Assembly (NCBI RefSeq): GCF_030936135.1
Contig: NC_082595.1
Coordinates: 104,511,334-104,575,333, forward strand
DNA length: 64,000 nucleotides
DNA from: Gavia stellata
Taxonomy: Eukaryota; Chordata; Aves; Gaviiformes; Gaviidae
Reading direction: 5' to 3'
Shown: positions 13,316-25,010 of the stretch, in pieces
How the letters are laid out: every line of letters begins with the position of its first letter
Numbering within the stretch: the first letter of the stretch is position 1
Made by a program: the position numbers and the translations under genes
Notes under the pieces: model-generated
What the model saw: the letters and a program-made list of their open reading frames with translations, nothing else
Databases searched by the model: none
Told to the model about the DNA's origin: nothing

Positions 13316-13622
13316 GGATCTGAAGCACTTGTTGAAGCAGGTTCAAGAAAATAGACAAAAGACTCTAATTACTGTCCATCACGATGCAGAGGAGATACAT
13401 CGAGCGATGGAAAGAGTTAAAACAGACGGAGAACGTGAATGGTGGGACAACCTTTTTGGATGGTCACCAACTGCCAAAGGGATCCTAAACAAAATACTTC
13501 ACCCTGTTGTCGTTTTATTAATATTCACTGTATTGTGCTTTATTGTGATGGTCATTCTATATGTTAAACTTTGGATTATGATGAAACGCTTAGCTCATCT
13601 AGTATCCCCACAAGGTACTTGA
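13179..13622 (+). pseudogene. Retroviral envelope transmembrane-subunit C-terminal part (147 codons)
   Basis: This is the most convincing piece of the element. From about residue 20 the frame gives a charged amphipathic helix (about residues 36-86, EDLKHLLKQVQ with later EEIHRAMERV), compatible with the second helical region of a class I fusion protein. A membrane-proximal EWWDNLFGWSP motif follows at 87-96. A 25-residue hydrophobic anchor spans about 109-134 (VVVLLIFTVLCFIVMVILY), and a short basic tail (MMKRLA) leads to the stop. The order helix, W-W motif, anchor and short tail is typical of retroviral TM subunits. The frame is shifted relative to the upstream fragment; the first codons are out-of-register sequence. 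The TM end itself has no stop or frame change. Confidence 0.75.
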
Positions 13623-13709
13623 TAATCCTCACCACAGGAACGCATGTCATATTCCCAATTCCTTCTAAATATTGTGAAGCTTGAATGACTATAGCCACGG
13701 AGTGGATTA

Positions 13710-13791
13710 TGTGGAATTATTGCTGTAGGTGACTTAGAAATTAAATCTATATTTGCATTTTCAGGAACGGTACAACATTGAAGAAACTCTT
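13710..13791 (+). repeat. Direct repeat, copy 2 (about 82 bp)
   Basis: This is the second copy of the 12,402-12,484 segment, lying after the envelope stop codon and about 1.3 kb from copy 1. It contains ATATTTGCATTTTCAG followed by GAACGG. A pyrimidine-rich run ending in CAG looks like a splice acceptor, and copy 1 has AAG at that place. The flanks of the two copies are unrelated beyond a few bases. Confidence 0.88.
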
Positions 13792-13853
13792 AGGGTGGAG
13801 TATAGCGGTTATGCAAGGAATCCATCCCACAGAAGTTCCCTAGGCAACCTTAG

Positions 13854-14144
13854 ATGTTGGCAACACCAGAGGAGCTTGGTGTGCTGACTCTAAGAGAAAC
13901 TGCACGGAGGGTGGAGCGGAGTGGAGACACCATGGCCAGGCTCTGTCATAAGACGGGAACTGGAAGGTACTATGGAACAACAAGGTGGAGACTCACCCTG
14001 ATAACTAGGTTACGTACCTGGTCAAAGACAATGCTACTGTACAAAGATACAATAACCTATTTAGTGTGTGTAATGGTGTGTAGTGGGGTACTTGGGAATG
14101 GGCCCACACTCTGTCACCCTTTGCCAAATACTATCCTTGGGTGA
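13854..14144 (+). other. Unassigned open frame between env and LTR (96 codons)
   Basis: The frame starts with TTG in the six-frame sense. The first ATG, at about 13,931, is preceded by GACACC, so the 69-codon product starting MARLCHK is a more natural protein. It is arginine-rich at the N-terminal end and has one hydrophobic stretch (YLVCVMVCSGVLG) that could act as a signal peptide or anchor, then ends at a TGA overlapping the next frame. It lies between env and the LTR, where complex retroviruses can carry accessory genes. It could equally be a displaced envelope leader, because copy 2 of the duplicated segment lies just upstream. No family was recognised and it may be chance. Confidence 0.35.
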
Positions 14145-14356
14145 ACTTTGCTCTTTATAATCTCTTTATAATACCAAAACAACACCTTCATCCCAAAAGC
14201 AACCCACCTCCAAAGTGCAACCACCCCTCACTGAGCTTGTGCTCTGAAGTTTTCCTAGTCTATACCTTTAAAAGCAAAGCAAAGCGAGAAACTTTTACAC
14301 CAATTACAACAAAGGTATATGTGACTAGAGTCACTCAAGCTCCACCTGTAAAGTAA
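14141..14356 (+). other. Unassigned open frame next to the LTR (71 codons)
   Basis: This overlaps the stop of the preceding frame by four bases in another register, so the two may once have been continuous. The product is proline-, lysine- and threonine-rich, without cysteine-rich or membrane features beyond a short FALYNLFII stretch. It ends 30 bases before the putative LTR start. I recognise no family. A non-functional piece of viral sequence is the simplest reading. Confidence 0.25.
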
Positions 14357-14363
14357 AAATTAG

Positions 14364-14370
14364 TATAAAA
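14364..14370 (+). promoter_or_regulatory. TATA-box-like sequence beside the LTR
   Basis: TATAAAA followed by AGG lies about 26 bp before the TG proposed as the LTR start. If it is the viral TATA box, the LTR must begin further upstream and transcription would start near 14,395. If the LTR begins at 14,390, this is simply part of the purine-rich run in front of it. The sequence alone does not decide. Confidence 0.35.
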
Positions 14371-14492
14371 AGGCTAAAAAGAGTAGGGATGTTAGGGAAG
14401 ATACCATTGCAGACCTGCTCTGACATCTGGGATCAGTCGATGGCTGAGCCTCTCTTGCCCCTCCCCGTAGGGACGCCTCTGGGTAGGATTCG

Positions 14493-14515
14493 AGCACTTG
14501 GCTATACCAAGTGCT
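14493..14515 (+). other. Perfect 9-bp hairpin in putative LTR RNA
   Basis: AGCACTTGG and CCAAGTGCT are exact reverse complements separated by CTATA. The position, between a possible transcription start and the polyadenylation signal, places it in what would be the R region or leader of viral RNA, where several retroviruses have structured elements. Confidence 0.6.
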
Positions 14516-14668
14516 TCCCCAGAAGACTTTGAAATCTCTATAGAGTTGTTTTGTGATTTAACGTGTTTGTAGGCATGCTGTATTACTCATATTCTTGGTA
14601 TGTGCACATCCTTGTGGGCAGTAGTCCTATCACTGGCAATCCAAAAGAACTTGTGCCTCTGTTGCTTT

Positions 14669-14674
14669 AATAAA
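14669..14674 (+). terminator. Polyadenylation signal AATAAA of the ERV
   Basis: AATAAA sits in TGCTTTAATAAACTGCAC about 40 bp before the proposed LTR end, the usual place for the viral poly(A) signal. Confidence 0.55.
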
Positions 14675-16815
14675 CTGCACTATTCATCAATTCAGCCTTG
14701 AGAGTTCTCATTGAATGCAACCAAATTCCTTAAGGGTGGCCATGCTAGTTCATGCAATGCAACTAGACTGAAAGTGTATGGAGTTATGAGTGCATCCATA
14801 ATCATGAGAGTTCAATACAGATATTGAACACAATTGGACTTGTAATACAGAGAATTGGGCGTCACTCAGAATCTAAACCCAGCTGTCCCCAAACCCTCTG
14901 ATATCTGAGGACAAGCTGGAACACAAGGGGGGGTATTTTCTGCCAAATTGTTTTGCCCTTTAATGTGAGAGTCAGACGGATATCAGAACTGTGAAGCATG
15001 GAGATAACACGATCACAATATGGGTATGATATGAATCATTCCCAAAGACAGAAGGAATCGTTCCTCTTCTGATTATAGTAATCATCTTCCCTCTTGAATT
15101 TTCTGGTACTGTCCTGGATGTCTCATGTGGCAATAGCAGAGATATACCAGCCAGTATATTTACATATCATGCTACTAATTACAATGACTTGTCATCAGCA
15201 ACTTGTGACACTACTACGGCTTGTCAGCATACCTCCTGTGCTACAACTTGATAAGAGCTTGACATAATTAATTTCCAGAAGGCAGCATCTATATGGTGAG
15301 CTAAGCTGGGACACCAGCAGTACCAACAGTACAACCATCTTGACAGTGTATTAAAAGCAGTTCAGCACAGTTGTGTCTGGAGCCATCCATCATAGCCCTG
15401 AGATGAGATCTTAACACCTGGTGGCATATTGTTAGTGGGCTTAAGAGAACAAGAAGCATTGGTGGGTGAGCTGCACAGTGGATCAGTGTCATTAATAGTA
15501 CAGAGACGTCAATGGCAAGCTGACAAAGGAGCTTCACCAGCAGTTTTACAGAGCTTGTGAGATGGGGGTGATGACTGGATAAGACTAGGGCTTTTCTAAG
15601 GAACTGTATGATCTGCAACCTGAAAGTACTCCAGCTGAGGGAATTCTCATTAAGTGTTTGACAGAAGAGTCCTGGTAGACTTTGCAGATTAGTGTGGGCA
15701 TAAGCAAGTACTACCTTCCGTTTTAAAATAATATTGTAGGCTGCTTACAATACTTACGTGTGTGTTTACCAAGAAAGTCTTCGGTAATTTATCTCTGAAA
15801 GTGTCTAAAAATGGGTGCCCTTTATTCAGGGTTTTGTATGTAATGGGGACAGTGTTTATTCCTTGAAATGTTTGTTAAAAAGACAGAAATTCTTGTTTGT
15901 GCTTTAGAGTGGCCATAAACTGAAGATGAAAGACAAAACTGTCACAGCATCTTTCTGACTGCTTCTCTAATAGGATGATAATAGCATAAGAAATCACAGC
16001 CAGTTCCAGGCTTAAAAAACAGTAGCATGTGAGCTATGGAGAGAGTTAACCAAAGGCTAATAGGAAGATTTGAGAAGAGAGAAAAGAAAGAAACTCAGGG
16101 ATTTGCCTGAAATTCTGAGGTGCCTGCCTGCAATACAGCATTTGCAAGAGACCTTGTCTGCGCCTGCAGGAGGGAAATATTCCTTAAAATTCAGTATCTT
16201 GGGCTGTCAGCCTCACTTTTGATGCCTGTAGCTCAACAAGAGACATCCGCCAACCTCCCAGTTCCTGCAGATGGTACCTTCATATACTGTTTTATCTCTA
16301 AAGGTCTGCCACTCACATAAGTTTAGTGACAAAGTCAAAATTCATTCAGCAAAGCAATCTTCTCCAAGTTTTCTCTTCTCCCTATCTTTCTTTCATTTCT
16401 TATTCAATAGAAATGCAGTTTTCTTTGAATCATCACTTGCACCAGTCTTGTCTTTGGGAATTGGACATTGAAATACAACTATAAAATGACATGTTATCCA
16501 AGAGTTCTTTGCTATTCAGAGAATTTCCTTGGTAATTAGAACGTTGTTAAGGTTCTCGTAATTGAACTGCAAGAAATATTAATCTTCCCTACATTCTACC
16601 ATGCCTGTGATCTTCAGAATGTTTAAGCTATGGATAAGGATGACATATAAAATCCCATTTCATTTTTAGTGTAGTAGACCATCCCAGTACTAAATTCTTT
16701 GTCTAAATCTTTTACCTATTACTGTTAAAAGGGAATAAATTTCCATAATCTCTTTGTGCCTGTGAAAATGTCTCCCTTTCTTCAGCCCTAAATTTTTTTT
16801 CTTCAATAGGTTTTC

Positions 16816-16870
16816 AAAACCAAACAAAAAACCCCCCAACAACAACAACAACAAAAACAAACAAAAAACC
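16816..16870. repeat. A/C-rich simple repeat with (AAC)n core
   Basis: AAACAAAAAACCCCCC leads into five AAC units and then AAACAAACAAAAAACC. This is low-complexity sequence of microsatellite type, with no sign of function. Confidence 0.85.
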
Positions 16871-19800
16871 ACTAAGAAATTAACTTGATGTTAAGGAATT
16901 AAGAAGTCGTCTAAAAAAGGCTTGATGAGGTTCTCAAAATTTATAAAAGAGAACAAGGCTGACTTCTGGCTTTTTGAAAATCTTGAAAATCATAAATAAT
17001 TTTCTTGTTACATAAAATCTCCCAGTAACCAAACGATTCCTGTTGTTTTGTTTCTGTATTTAGTACACAAAGTATGACAGAGAATATTTTGCAAACTAAC
17101 TTCTAAACTACTGTTCTGTGGCTACCCATTCATTTTAGTGTGCACTTGACCTTATTTGTCTTAGTCATTATGTAGATTGCTTTGCCCAACATCCCTACAT
17201 TCTTTTGCCCAGTGCTGTCATCACTGTTGACATACTTTACATGTGACTCTCAGTTTTTCCTTTCCATCCTCCAGTGTCAAGGGGAATGATGTCATCAGCA
17301 TGACAGCTTTCCCTTCCCATCTGGAATTCATAAATGGATAATATTCTATTTCCACAAAAATAGTTCAGTGCTGACTGATTGCTTGGGTTTGTGTGAAAGT
17401 CAGAGGGTTTTGCCTCCACACACATTTCAGTGAGCCTCTGATGATTTCCATGGTGTCAGCCCTGTGAAACATCCTTCCCCAACCCTGTCTGCAGGAAATA
17501 CAGACTGCAGTGATCAACCAGCTTCTTGATGTTTTCTTACTAGGTTGGATGAAGTGCTGATAGCTTGGTTTTATGGACGGAAGAGTTTCAAATCTGAATT
17601 CCTTGTCTGCGTTACTATTGAAATGATGATGATGGCCACGGGTTTGACTGTGTCCTTTGCATTGCTCTTGGCTCTCAGACCTCTCTGGGAAGGGCGCAGC
17701 TCTAAAGCAAGGTAATGATTGCCCAACCTGTACCTGGCGATGGCTGGGGCTGACTACCTTTGTTCTAAAAATTTTTAGAGATTGTTTTTTTTATGCAGAA
17801 TCATTTTTTGTTATATTTTATTGCGGTCAACCCTGTTTGAGGGTGGGTGGGGGAATTGTATCAACAGCTTGGGAATTTTTCAGATTTACAATCTTTCTCC
17901 ATAAAAATTTACATCAGTCACAATTTCTACAGCAGAGGTAGAAAGTAGGTTAAAAAAAATTGTGCATATATTTAGCACCTTTGGAACCACCAGAGACTCT
18001 GAAGTTAAGCCCACATGCAAGAACGGGCACAAAGTTGGCTTTTTGGACACTGTTGCATTTTGGTGTTCTGTTCCTGGTGGAAACATGCAGCTCTCAAAAA
18101 CACCGTGAAGAAAATGGCATTGTTTGCTAACATTATCCACAACCTCAGTAAACAGGGCGAAATTCAAGAATCCAGGAGACCATATTAGACCATGTTAGCC
18201 TCTTGCAATGAGTGGCAGCCCTTCCAAGACAGGGACAAATCTGGCTGGTAAAGCAAGGTGAGAAAAGTCTTATGCTGTCATTGCCTTTTGCCATCACATC
18301 TTTCAAAAACAAAACTTCCACACACAAAATTGTAACGTGCTGAAATAAAGCTGGTAGTTTGTATAAATATATCTATAAAAATTATGAGAAAAGTAAAATA
18401 TGAAATAAGACCCCAGAGAAATACAGCGCAGAGCACAACTGTAATTTTAAACAGATGAGGAACTACCTGCATTTTTAAAAGCTATGTTGAATCAGAGCCT
18501 GAGTTATTATGTGAATTGGATGGAAATGTACTCCACATTTTGAAGGGCTTTGAACAAACTTAGACACAGTTCATAAGCTGCCTCACTTAGGTGTTAAAAA
18601 TTGTTCTTCCACATCTGTGCTTCCCCCAAAGGAAACAGCAAAGTCAATGGCTTTCTTGTACTTTTTTTCCCCAAACGATTGAGACAACAAAGTAGGATTT
18701 TAATGGATATAGCACTTATTTCATTTTTTTATCTCCCTAAATGAGCAGCTAAATTTGGTATAAAATGACCTATCCCTTTTCTCTGTGTTCATAATGTTTG
18801 TTTATAAAATGATGCCAAATTGACTGCCCTTGAACAACACTATTTCCATGCATGTAAAAAAAGTAAATCATAGGCAGCAGCAGTGAAAGATTCCACAGAG
18901 GTCTCCACCAAAATGCTGTAATATTGACATAAAGGAACAATTTACAAGGATAGAGGCATAATATGTTCTCCAGACCAGCTGAAACTACATTTTTTGTTCT
19001 AATTTCAAACATTTCAGAAAATATCAGATCATAAAAAGCTTAAGTTACTTCTGACTTGAACAGAATTAATAGCTGCAGCTGAGGCCACGTCTAAATGAGG
19101 GTAATAGTGTACATCTTCAAAAGTTTCAGCACCAGTCTAGGTAACCTGATTTAAAATAAAACTTTGCACCCAGTGTTCCCTTGCACTCAAGGGAAGCTGT
19201 GGTAAGGACATGCTGACTGGCAGTTCTCACGTCTTAATGCCCCATTATGTTTCGTAGCCCAGATTCAGCCAACGAGACATGAGAAAAGCATCTCAAATGT
19301 CTGGGAAAGCCAGCTCTTCTCACTGACTGCTCGGAATGATTTTCACTCTGTTGCCATTGGGAAAATGGGGAAGAGAAGTCTTCACTTTTTTGAACTATTT
19401 AAAGAAATATAGAGAAGAGTGATTTTGATTTGTACATTATATGATTTTAACCTTTAGCGGAATTTTATTAGTTGCAATACTGTCTCTCCTTTTGACTATG
19501 TCTGTGTATGTATGTCCATACACGTACTCGTCATACTCATACTCCATATATACAATATGGGTTTCAGCCTCAGGCATTTCAAGAGAATATGGAAATATCC
19601 CATTACTAACATAATATAAACAGACATGGATATATGTCATGAAAGCTTGTATATTCAAAAGGTATAAATTATTTTTGTCCCATAACTGCCCCTGTAAATA
19701 TCTGACCACTTAAACTTTTCAGCCTCTTCTTCAGAATACAGCCTAAAAGCACCACAGAGACTCCCAAGCAGATGGCACAAGTATTCCAGAAGAGGATACT

Positions 19801-22800
19801 CTGTTTTTTCCAAAAAACTGGTAACATGTTGAGCTTTATTTTATTATCGCAAGAGAATTAAATATTTCCATTTTAAGCAGCTGCTGCACCTCCTCTGTTT
19901 ACAGTCCTCTTTCGCTATTGGTGTAAGCCACCCAACCAGTTAAACACGAGCTACAATTCTCTTTACAAGTGCTAAGGAAACTAATTAAACCTAATGAAAG
20001 CAATAAGTCTGCAAGTGTGAGAATGTTCTTTTTTACCATTTCTGAATATAGGTATAATGTTACTGACCCTTGGTGGTGGCAAGGCACTCAAACATTGTGC
20101 TGATGTATAAATTAAACAAGATGTGAGTTGTAGATTAAAAATCTTAAGTGCCAATTCCAAGTCAATACCACAGACCTGTCAATTTTCTATTTTGGCATAA
20201 AAGCTTACTATTTCTCTTAAACATTTATTACAAGGTATGAAATCAGTACTATGTAGATGTTAAATCTTTTGACTTGACTACAGTGTCTCCAAGATTAAAT
20301 TATGTTAATTTGACACAGAAAGTTAGCCATTGAAATAGAGCAATATATCCTAATAACTTTTTAAATGTTTAGGACTGGATTTTCAAACTCTATATTTGAG
20401 GTCTATTATTAAATAGTTAAGTAGGGAAAAATGCTGATGTGGAACTTTGTATTCTGTTCAGCATGGCAATGCAATCCTCTCCTGCATTTATGGAACTGTA
20501 AGGACATTTTTAGGAGCCCCTATTGTCTCAATCAGGAAAAATTATGTAACCTCTCTTTACAAACTTGAAAATACTACGCACTTTTGCAATAAAACATTTA
20601 TCTATTTTATCAGTCACTTTTCCAAATCACCACTGTTCGATATTTTGGTAAAAAACATATAAAAATTATGATTACATTTTGTTTGATTTTAAGGTACAGA
20701 AATTTTAAGTTTAAATTGCAATGAAAGGACATTCCATTATTTGATTCACCATAGTTCTCATATAAAACAGGGCACCTTTTCCATATGTCTAATTTCTCAG
20801 TCTCAAAAAACATCCATCTTCAGAACAAAGAAAATCCAGACTGATTGCCCTAATTGATTTCCTTGGAACAAGTGATTGCATAGCGCAGCTAGCTGCTAAG
20901 TAAAGAATCAAGCTAAAAGAAAAAAAAAAACAAACCCATGTGCTTTAGTTACAAAAACTGTTTTATGGAAGCAACTTCCCAAGTCTCTCATTGCTGTGTT
21001 ACATTCCAGGCATATCAGGAAAATTCAGCGTCTGTGCTGCCTGATGTTTTTTTGCTGGTTCGACACATCCTAATGTGTGCTGGTGACTGTGACAGAACAT
21101 TGGAACGTCAGAAGAACACTGCTACAAGGAACGTCGCAGAGTGGATACTGAAGTGAAAAAACAGCAGGGGGGCAGATGGGAAGAAAGTTGTGAAAATTTT
21201 AGAAAGTGGCAATGGCTTAGCACATTCCTCTGAAGATTAGACCACAATGGAGCAGGTGCTGCATTAAAATTCACGTAATGCCTGTTGTTGGGGTACTCTT
21301 TTAGTCTGACCTTCCATCATGAGATGCAGTATGAGAACTCAGACCCTAGAGAAATGCTAATTCCAGTGCAGTTTGGTAAAGACTCTCCACTGAATAGGTT
21401 TCATCCTTAATGTTCAGACTCTTTTGTCTTTAGAGATTTATTTAGAGCTTTCAAAATCATTCTCTTTGCTTATTCTAACTGGTACTATACTGTTGACTAA
21501 AATTGCTAAATGCAGTTCATTACAGAATATAACAAATAAACACTATAGCATCATTATAGAAAGTATGTATCCCTTTCGTAAGGGACTGTGCATTGTTAAG
21601 GGACTGAGCATTCCCACTCCTGTAGAAATAAAGAATGGAAACAGGAAATGCTGCAGGATACTTCCAAGGTTCTGTAAGCTTTCGCACTGCTTCTAGGATA
21701 CCAAGATCTTTGGTCACAATTATTTAAAGCTACTCCTTTTGTTTCTGTCAAAAGTATTCTGCGATTCTATGTTTCTATTCTAAAAGAAAACAGTGGCACT
21801 CATGTTAATCATTACAATTAATCTACTGATTTTTCAAGAGTTTTATCTGGGAATCATCCACTGCCAGGTTATAAAGTCTTGTGGTGGTGACTACTTCTTT
21901 GGTCATCAGAAAAATGCCAAGAACAGACATGTTCTATCTTATGCACAAGCACAACATTAGCATGTTTGATTTCACAAATGACATTCCTAATGCTTACAGT
22001 ATACCAGGATCCTTTAAGCATTCTAATATCCAGAATTTAAGGCTTAACTTAGGTGTAAAGGCTCTATTGAAAGCCTCTTGTGGCACTGGGACAGTAACGG
22101 AAATTACTGGAAAGCAATGTAATTACGACTTAACTGGTTCTAGATGAATTATATATAAATAAGCTAAATAAAAAGAAGAGGATTTATTTTTTTTAAAATG
22201 AAACTTGTATTTTTGTCTTCTTCAGTGCTCTGGATATGGCTATTCATATGAATGGATTAAATTTTCCAAGGAAAATTCCTAGGATCTTTCTCATAATCCC
22301 GGATAAACAGTAAATAAGAAATAAATTCACTCAGTTATAAATCTGTACCTTCTCAAGCAGGGAAAACAGTGTAAATGATAACAAGCTGGGAAGAAGGAAG
22401 TTGGAGGAACTGGTTTCACAATGTCACTGCGTCAGGTCCTATAGCTTCTTAGTCATGTCCAACACAAAGAGGTATCTGGGACAGTAAGGGCAAAAGGGAA
22501 TCTTTACAGAAAGCAATCTTGTAATCAATCAATTACAGAAGCATGAGAGCCGCTAGGTCAGGACTTTTGCTATGTTGTACACATAGGTCCAAACTCATTC
22601 CACCTAGACGAAGGCATACAGCAGAGTTGGGGAGGTGGGATACTTCTTGCTGTAGGTTCCCTTTAAGGTAAATAGACTCAATTTGGCTCACCTGAGATCT
22701 GATTCATACCTGAGGTGCCAGCTACTCTTCCTTAGCAGTCAGAGAGATAAGACAGGCATGTCTAGTACATGCTTAAAATTAAGTGGGATAAACCTAGTGT

Positions 22801-23653
22801 CTAAAATTATAGTGTCTAAAACCACCTGAATCTGATTTTTTATAGCTTTCTAGCTTTGTGATTGACAGCAATGAGCATCCAAAATTAAAAGATATGAGAC
22901 CAAAATTCAGGCCTTTATTTCACTGAGTAGAGGTAAATTTATAAAAATTATTCAACTGAGTAAATTTCAGACACTTCTCAGAGGAGTATCTTCATAGAAA
23001 CCATATTTTGTTTATTATTGGAAGGAATTAAAGACTTAAGTCCTGTTAAGAGTGATAGAATTTACAGCCACATTCATATTATTTTAGTTTCATGCCTTTA
23101 AAAAGAAAGAGATCAAAACAGTTGAAAATCTAGTAGCTTGTCAGAAAAATGTACCATTGGTCGGGTCACATATCCTGCTATCATTAAGCAGAATGTCATA
23201 GGCAGAACATTTGAAACAGTAATAAACCGCTACTGCAATGCTTAGGAAACTGAGAAGGGAAAAAATGTTTCAGGACAAATGAGAATTCAAGATTATAACA
23301 GGCCTAATTCTCTCACATACGATTTACCAAAATTCTCATCGTAACATTACTAATTCAAAGGCTTTGTAAATAACTTGACATCTGGAAAAGATGAACAACA
23401 AGAGGAAAGTGGCCTTTTCACTTTAATGCTCAATGAAGTAATTATGGTTGAGAAAAAGATGAGTTCTCACTGGCAAATAAGTCAAATAATTATGGTGAGT
23501 ACGATAGGTGAAAGAGGGTCACTGAAACAAAGAGTAGGAAACTGCACAAACAGATAAATTCAGATTTGAAGTTCAATGAGGAAGAAAAGACAATTTATTC
23601 ATTTGGAAAATGACTCCAGTAATGTTTTGAATATGTGTAGTTAATATCTTTTT

Positions 23654-23668
23654 AAAAAAAAAAAAAAA
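23654..23668. repeat. Poly-A run (15 A)
   Basis: A short mononucleotide run in AT-rich sequence; no retroposed body was recognised beside it. Confidence 0.8.
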
Positions 23669-25010
23669 TTAAAAATCGAGTGACTGAAGAATTTAGTGTA
23701 TCTTGAATGAAATGGAACACCAAATGCAAGAACCCACTACACTATTGGGAACACACTATTGTTGGATTTTGGACTCTGCTAACTAACTTAGAAATAGCAA
23801 ATTGCAGTAGAAATAAACAAGACCTTGAGGTGACATCAAATACGAAGCTTTTATAATTGGTTTTCTCTTCCAGACTAGTTCTCTAGCAGAAATAGCAAAG
23901 TGGAACAAAAATGGCATCATTAAACAACTTTACCTATTTGAAAGATTGTGATAATGCAATACTACTGTGTGGTTTTAAGACCTGGGAGCTGGTCCAAAAT
24001 TCACTGAAGTTAGAAGAAATTTCTTCATTTACAACATTTCATATAATTCAGTCCCTGTCTGGTTTAATAGCAAGATTTTGAAGTATTTGGATTGCTTTCC
24101 TGCAGATCAGTAAGTCTGATTAACCATTGTTCCCCACTAAATTTGAGCATTGATGAAATTTATCTGCTCCCAATATGCAGACATTCTGAATAGTCTATGG
24201 TTTCACAGAAAACAAAACCAAAGGGAACCATTAGGTCACCTCATGTGACTTCAGGTCTATCAGAGAAAATCATATTTCATCTCGATAGCCTACATATTTA
24301 ATTGTAATGAATGTTTCAGTCCTCAAACACCTGAGAGGTATGACAGTATAGAGATCAAGATGTCCAAGGTCCGTATGAAAGAAGAAAACTGATTATGTGT
24401 CAGCTAAAGAGATATATCTGCAGCTGAAGAAGGAAGTCAAAAGCAAAAGGCCCTTTCAGAATAATCTAGGATAAAATTCCTTCTCAACTACATATCTCAA
24501 AACAAATATGACTCTTAAGTGTGTGAGAAAATAAACCACTCAGACACCTGTGAGAATTCTCTCTACCAAATCAGTGACCTATCCAATATCCAGCTGCTGC
24601 TTATTTCTTTACTTCTGAGGGGGGAAATAAGAAAAGAAAAAAACTAAAAACTTGGCAGCAGGGGAAAAATTCCTCCTTGACTCTTATAGATAATCACGTA
24701 AAGTCCAAAAACTATTAGCTTTGATTGTAATCATTGGCTTAATATAGTTTTACACAGGCCTCCAAAAAAGCATGATCAGGGAATGCAAGTCCTTCTCCCA
24801 GCTGTCACTCACCCAGGCCAAAGAATGTCTTTAAGCAGCTAGAGCAGAACATAGTTTTCAGAAAGCCATCTAGTTTTGCCTTAGAAATGCTGAAGGAGTC
24901 TTCCCTCGTATTTTGTTATTCTACCAATCTATCACAGCTTTCATATCATAGCCTAGATAATGAATAAATAATGTTAAATAGCCTTTTAGCAAAAGGTTGT
25001 ATTTTAGAAG

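Larger units (their letters stand above)
12250..14719 (+). mobile_element. Endogenous retrovirus remnant: env region plus putative 3' LTR
   Basis: Several overlapping open frames between 12,288 and 13,622 have the make-up of a retroviral envelope protein. There is a cysteine- and glycosylation-rich ectodomain, a charged amphipathic helix, a tryptophan-rich membrane-proximal stretch, and one long hydrophobic anchor with a basic cytoplasmic end. They are followed, after about 770 bp, by a segment with AATAAA at 14,669 that looks like a 3' LTR. No gag, protease, reverse transcriptase or integrase sequence was recognised upstream, so the element is 5'-truncated or its internal part has decayed. 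The left boundary is arbitrary. The viral class is not assigned: the ectodomain between the two helical regions is long and cysteine-rich and does not fit the simple alpha- or gammaretroviral pattern. The main env frame carries one stop and one frame change, which is modest damage. Confidence 0.72.
14390..14719 (+). mobile_element. Putative 3' LTR (or its R-U5 part)
   Basis: This begins TGTTAGGGAAG directly after a purine-rich stretch (14,367-14,389, interrupted by C and T) that could serve as the polypurine tract. It contains a 9-bp perfect hairpin at 14,493-14,515 and AATAAA at 14,669-14,674, and ends about 45 bp later at a CA (14,710 or 14,719). A length near 325 bp is normal for an LTR. 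No second copy is present in the window to prove the ends, and a TATA-like sequence just upstream leaves open a longer LTR. Confidence 0.5.
14720..25010. other. Unique non-coding stretch
   Basis: About 10 kb contains only short open frames without domains, simple repeats at 16,816-16,870 and 23,654-23,668, and no recognised RNA gene. The minus-strand frame at 15,301-15,618 (105 codons, leucine- and histidine-rich) has no recognisable motif. An ATTCTGCGATTCTATG word near 21,760 resembles a CR1 tail, but no CR1 body precedes it. Confidence 0.55.

Noticed and set aside
15301..15618. 105-codon minus-strand open frame
   Set aside because: Leucine- and histidine-rich with no motif; flanking sequence shows no gene structure.
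21755..21785. ATTCTGCGATTCTATG resembling a CR1 tail on the plus strand
   Set aside because: No CR1 3' UTR or ORF2 sequence precedes it; a two-octamer match is too short.
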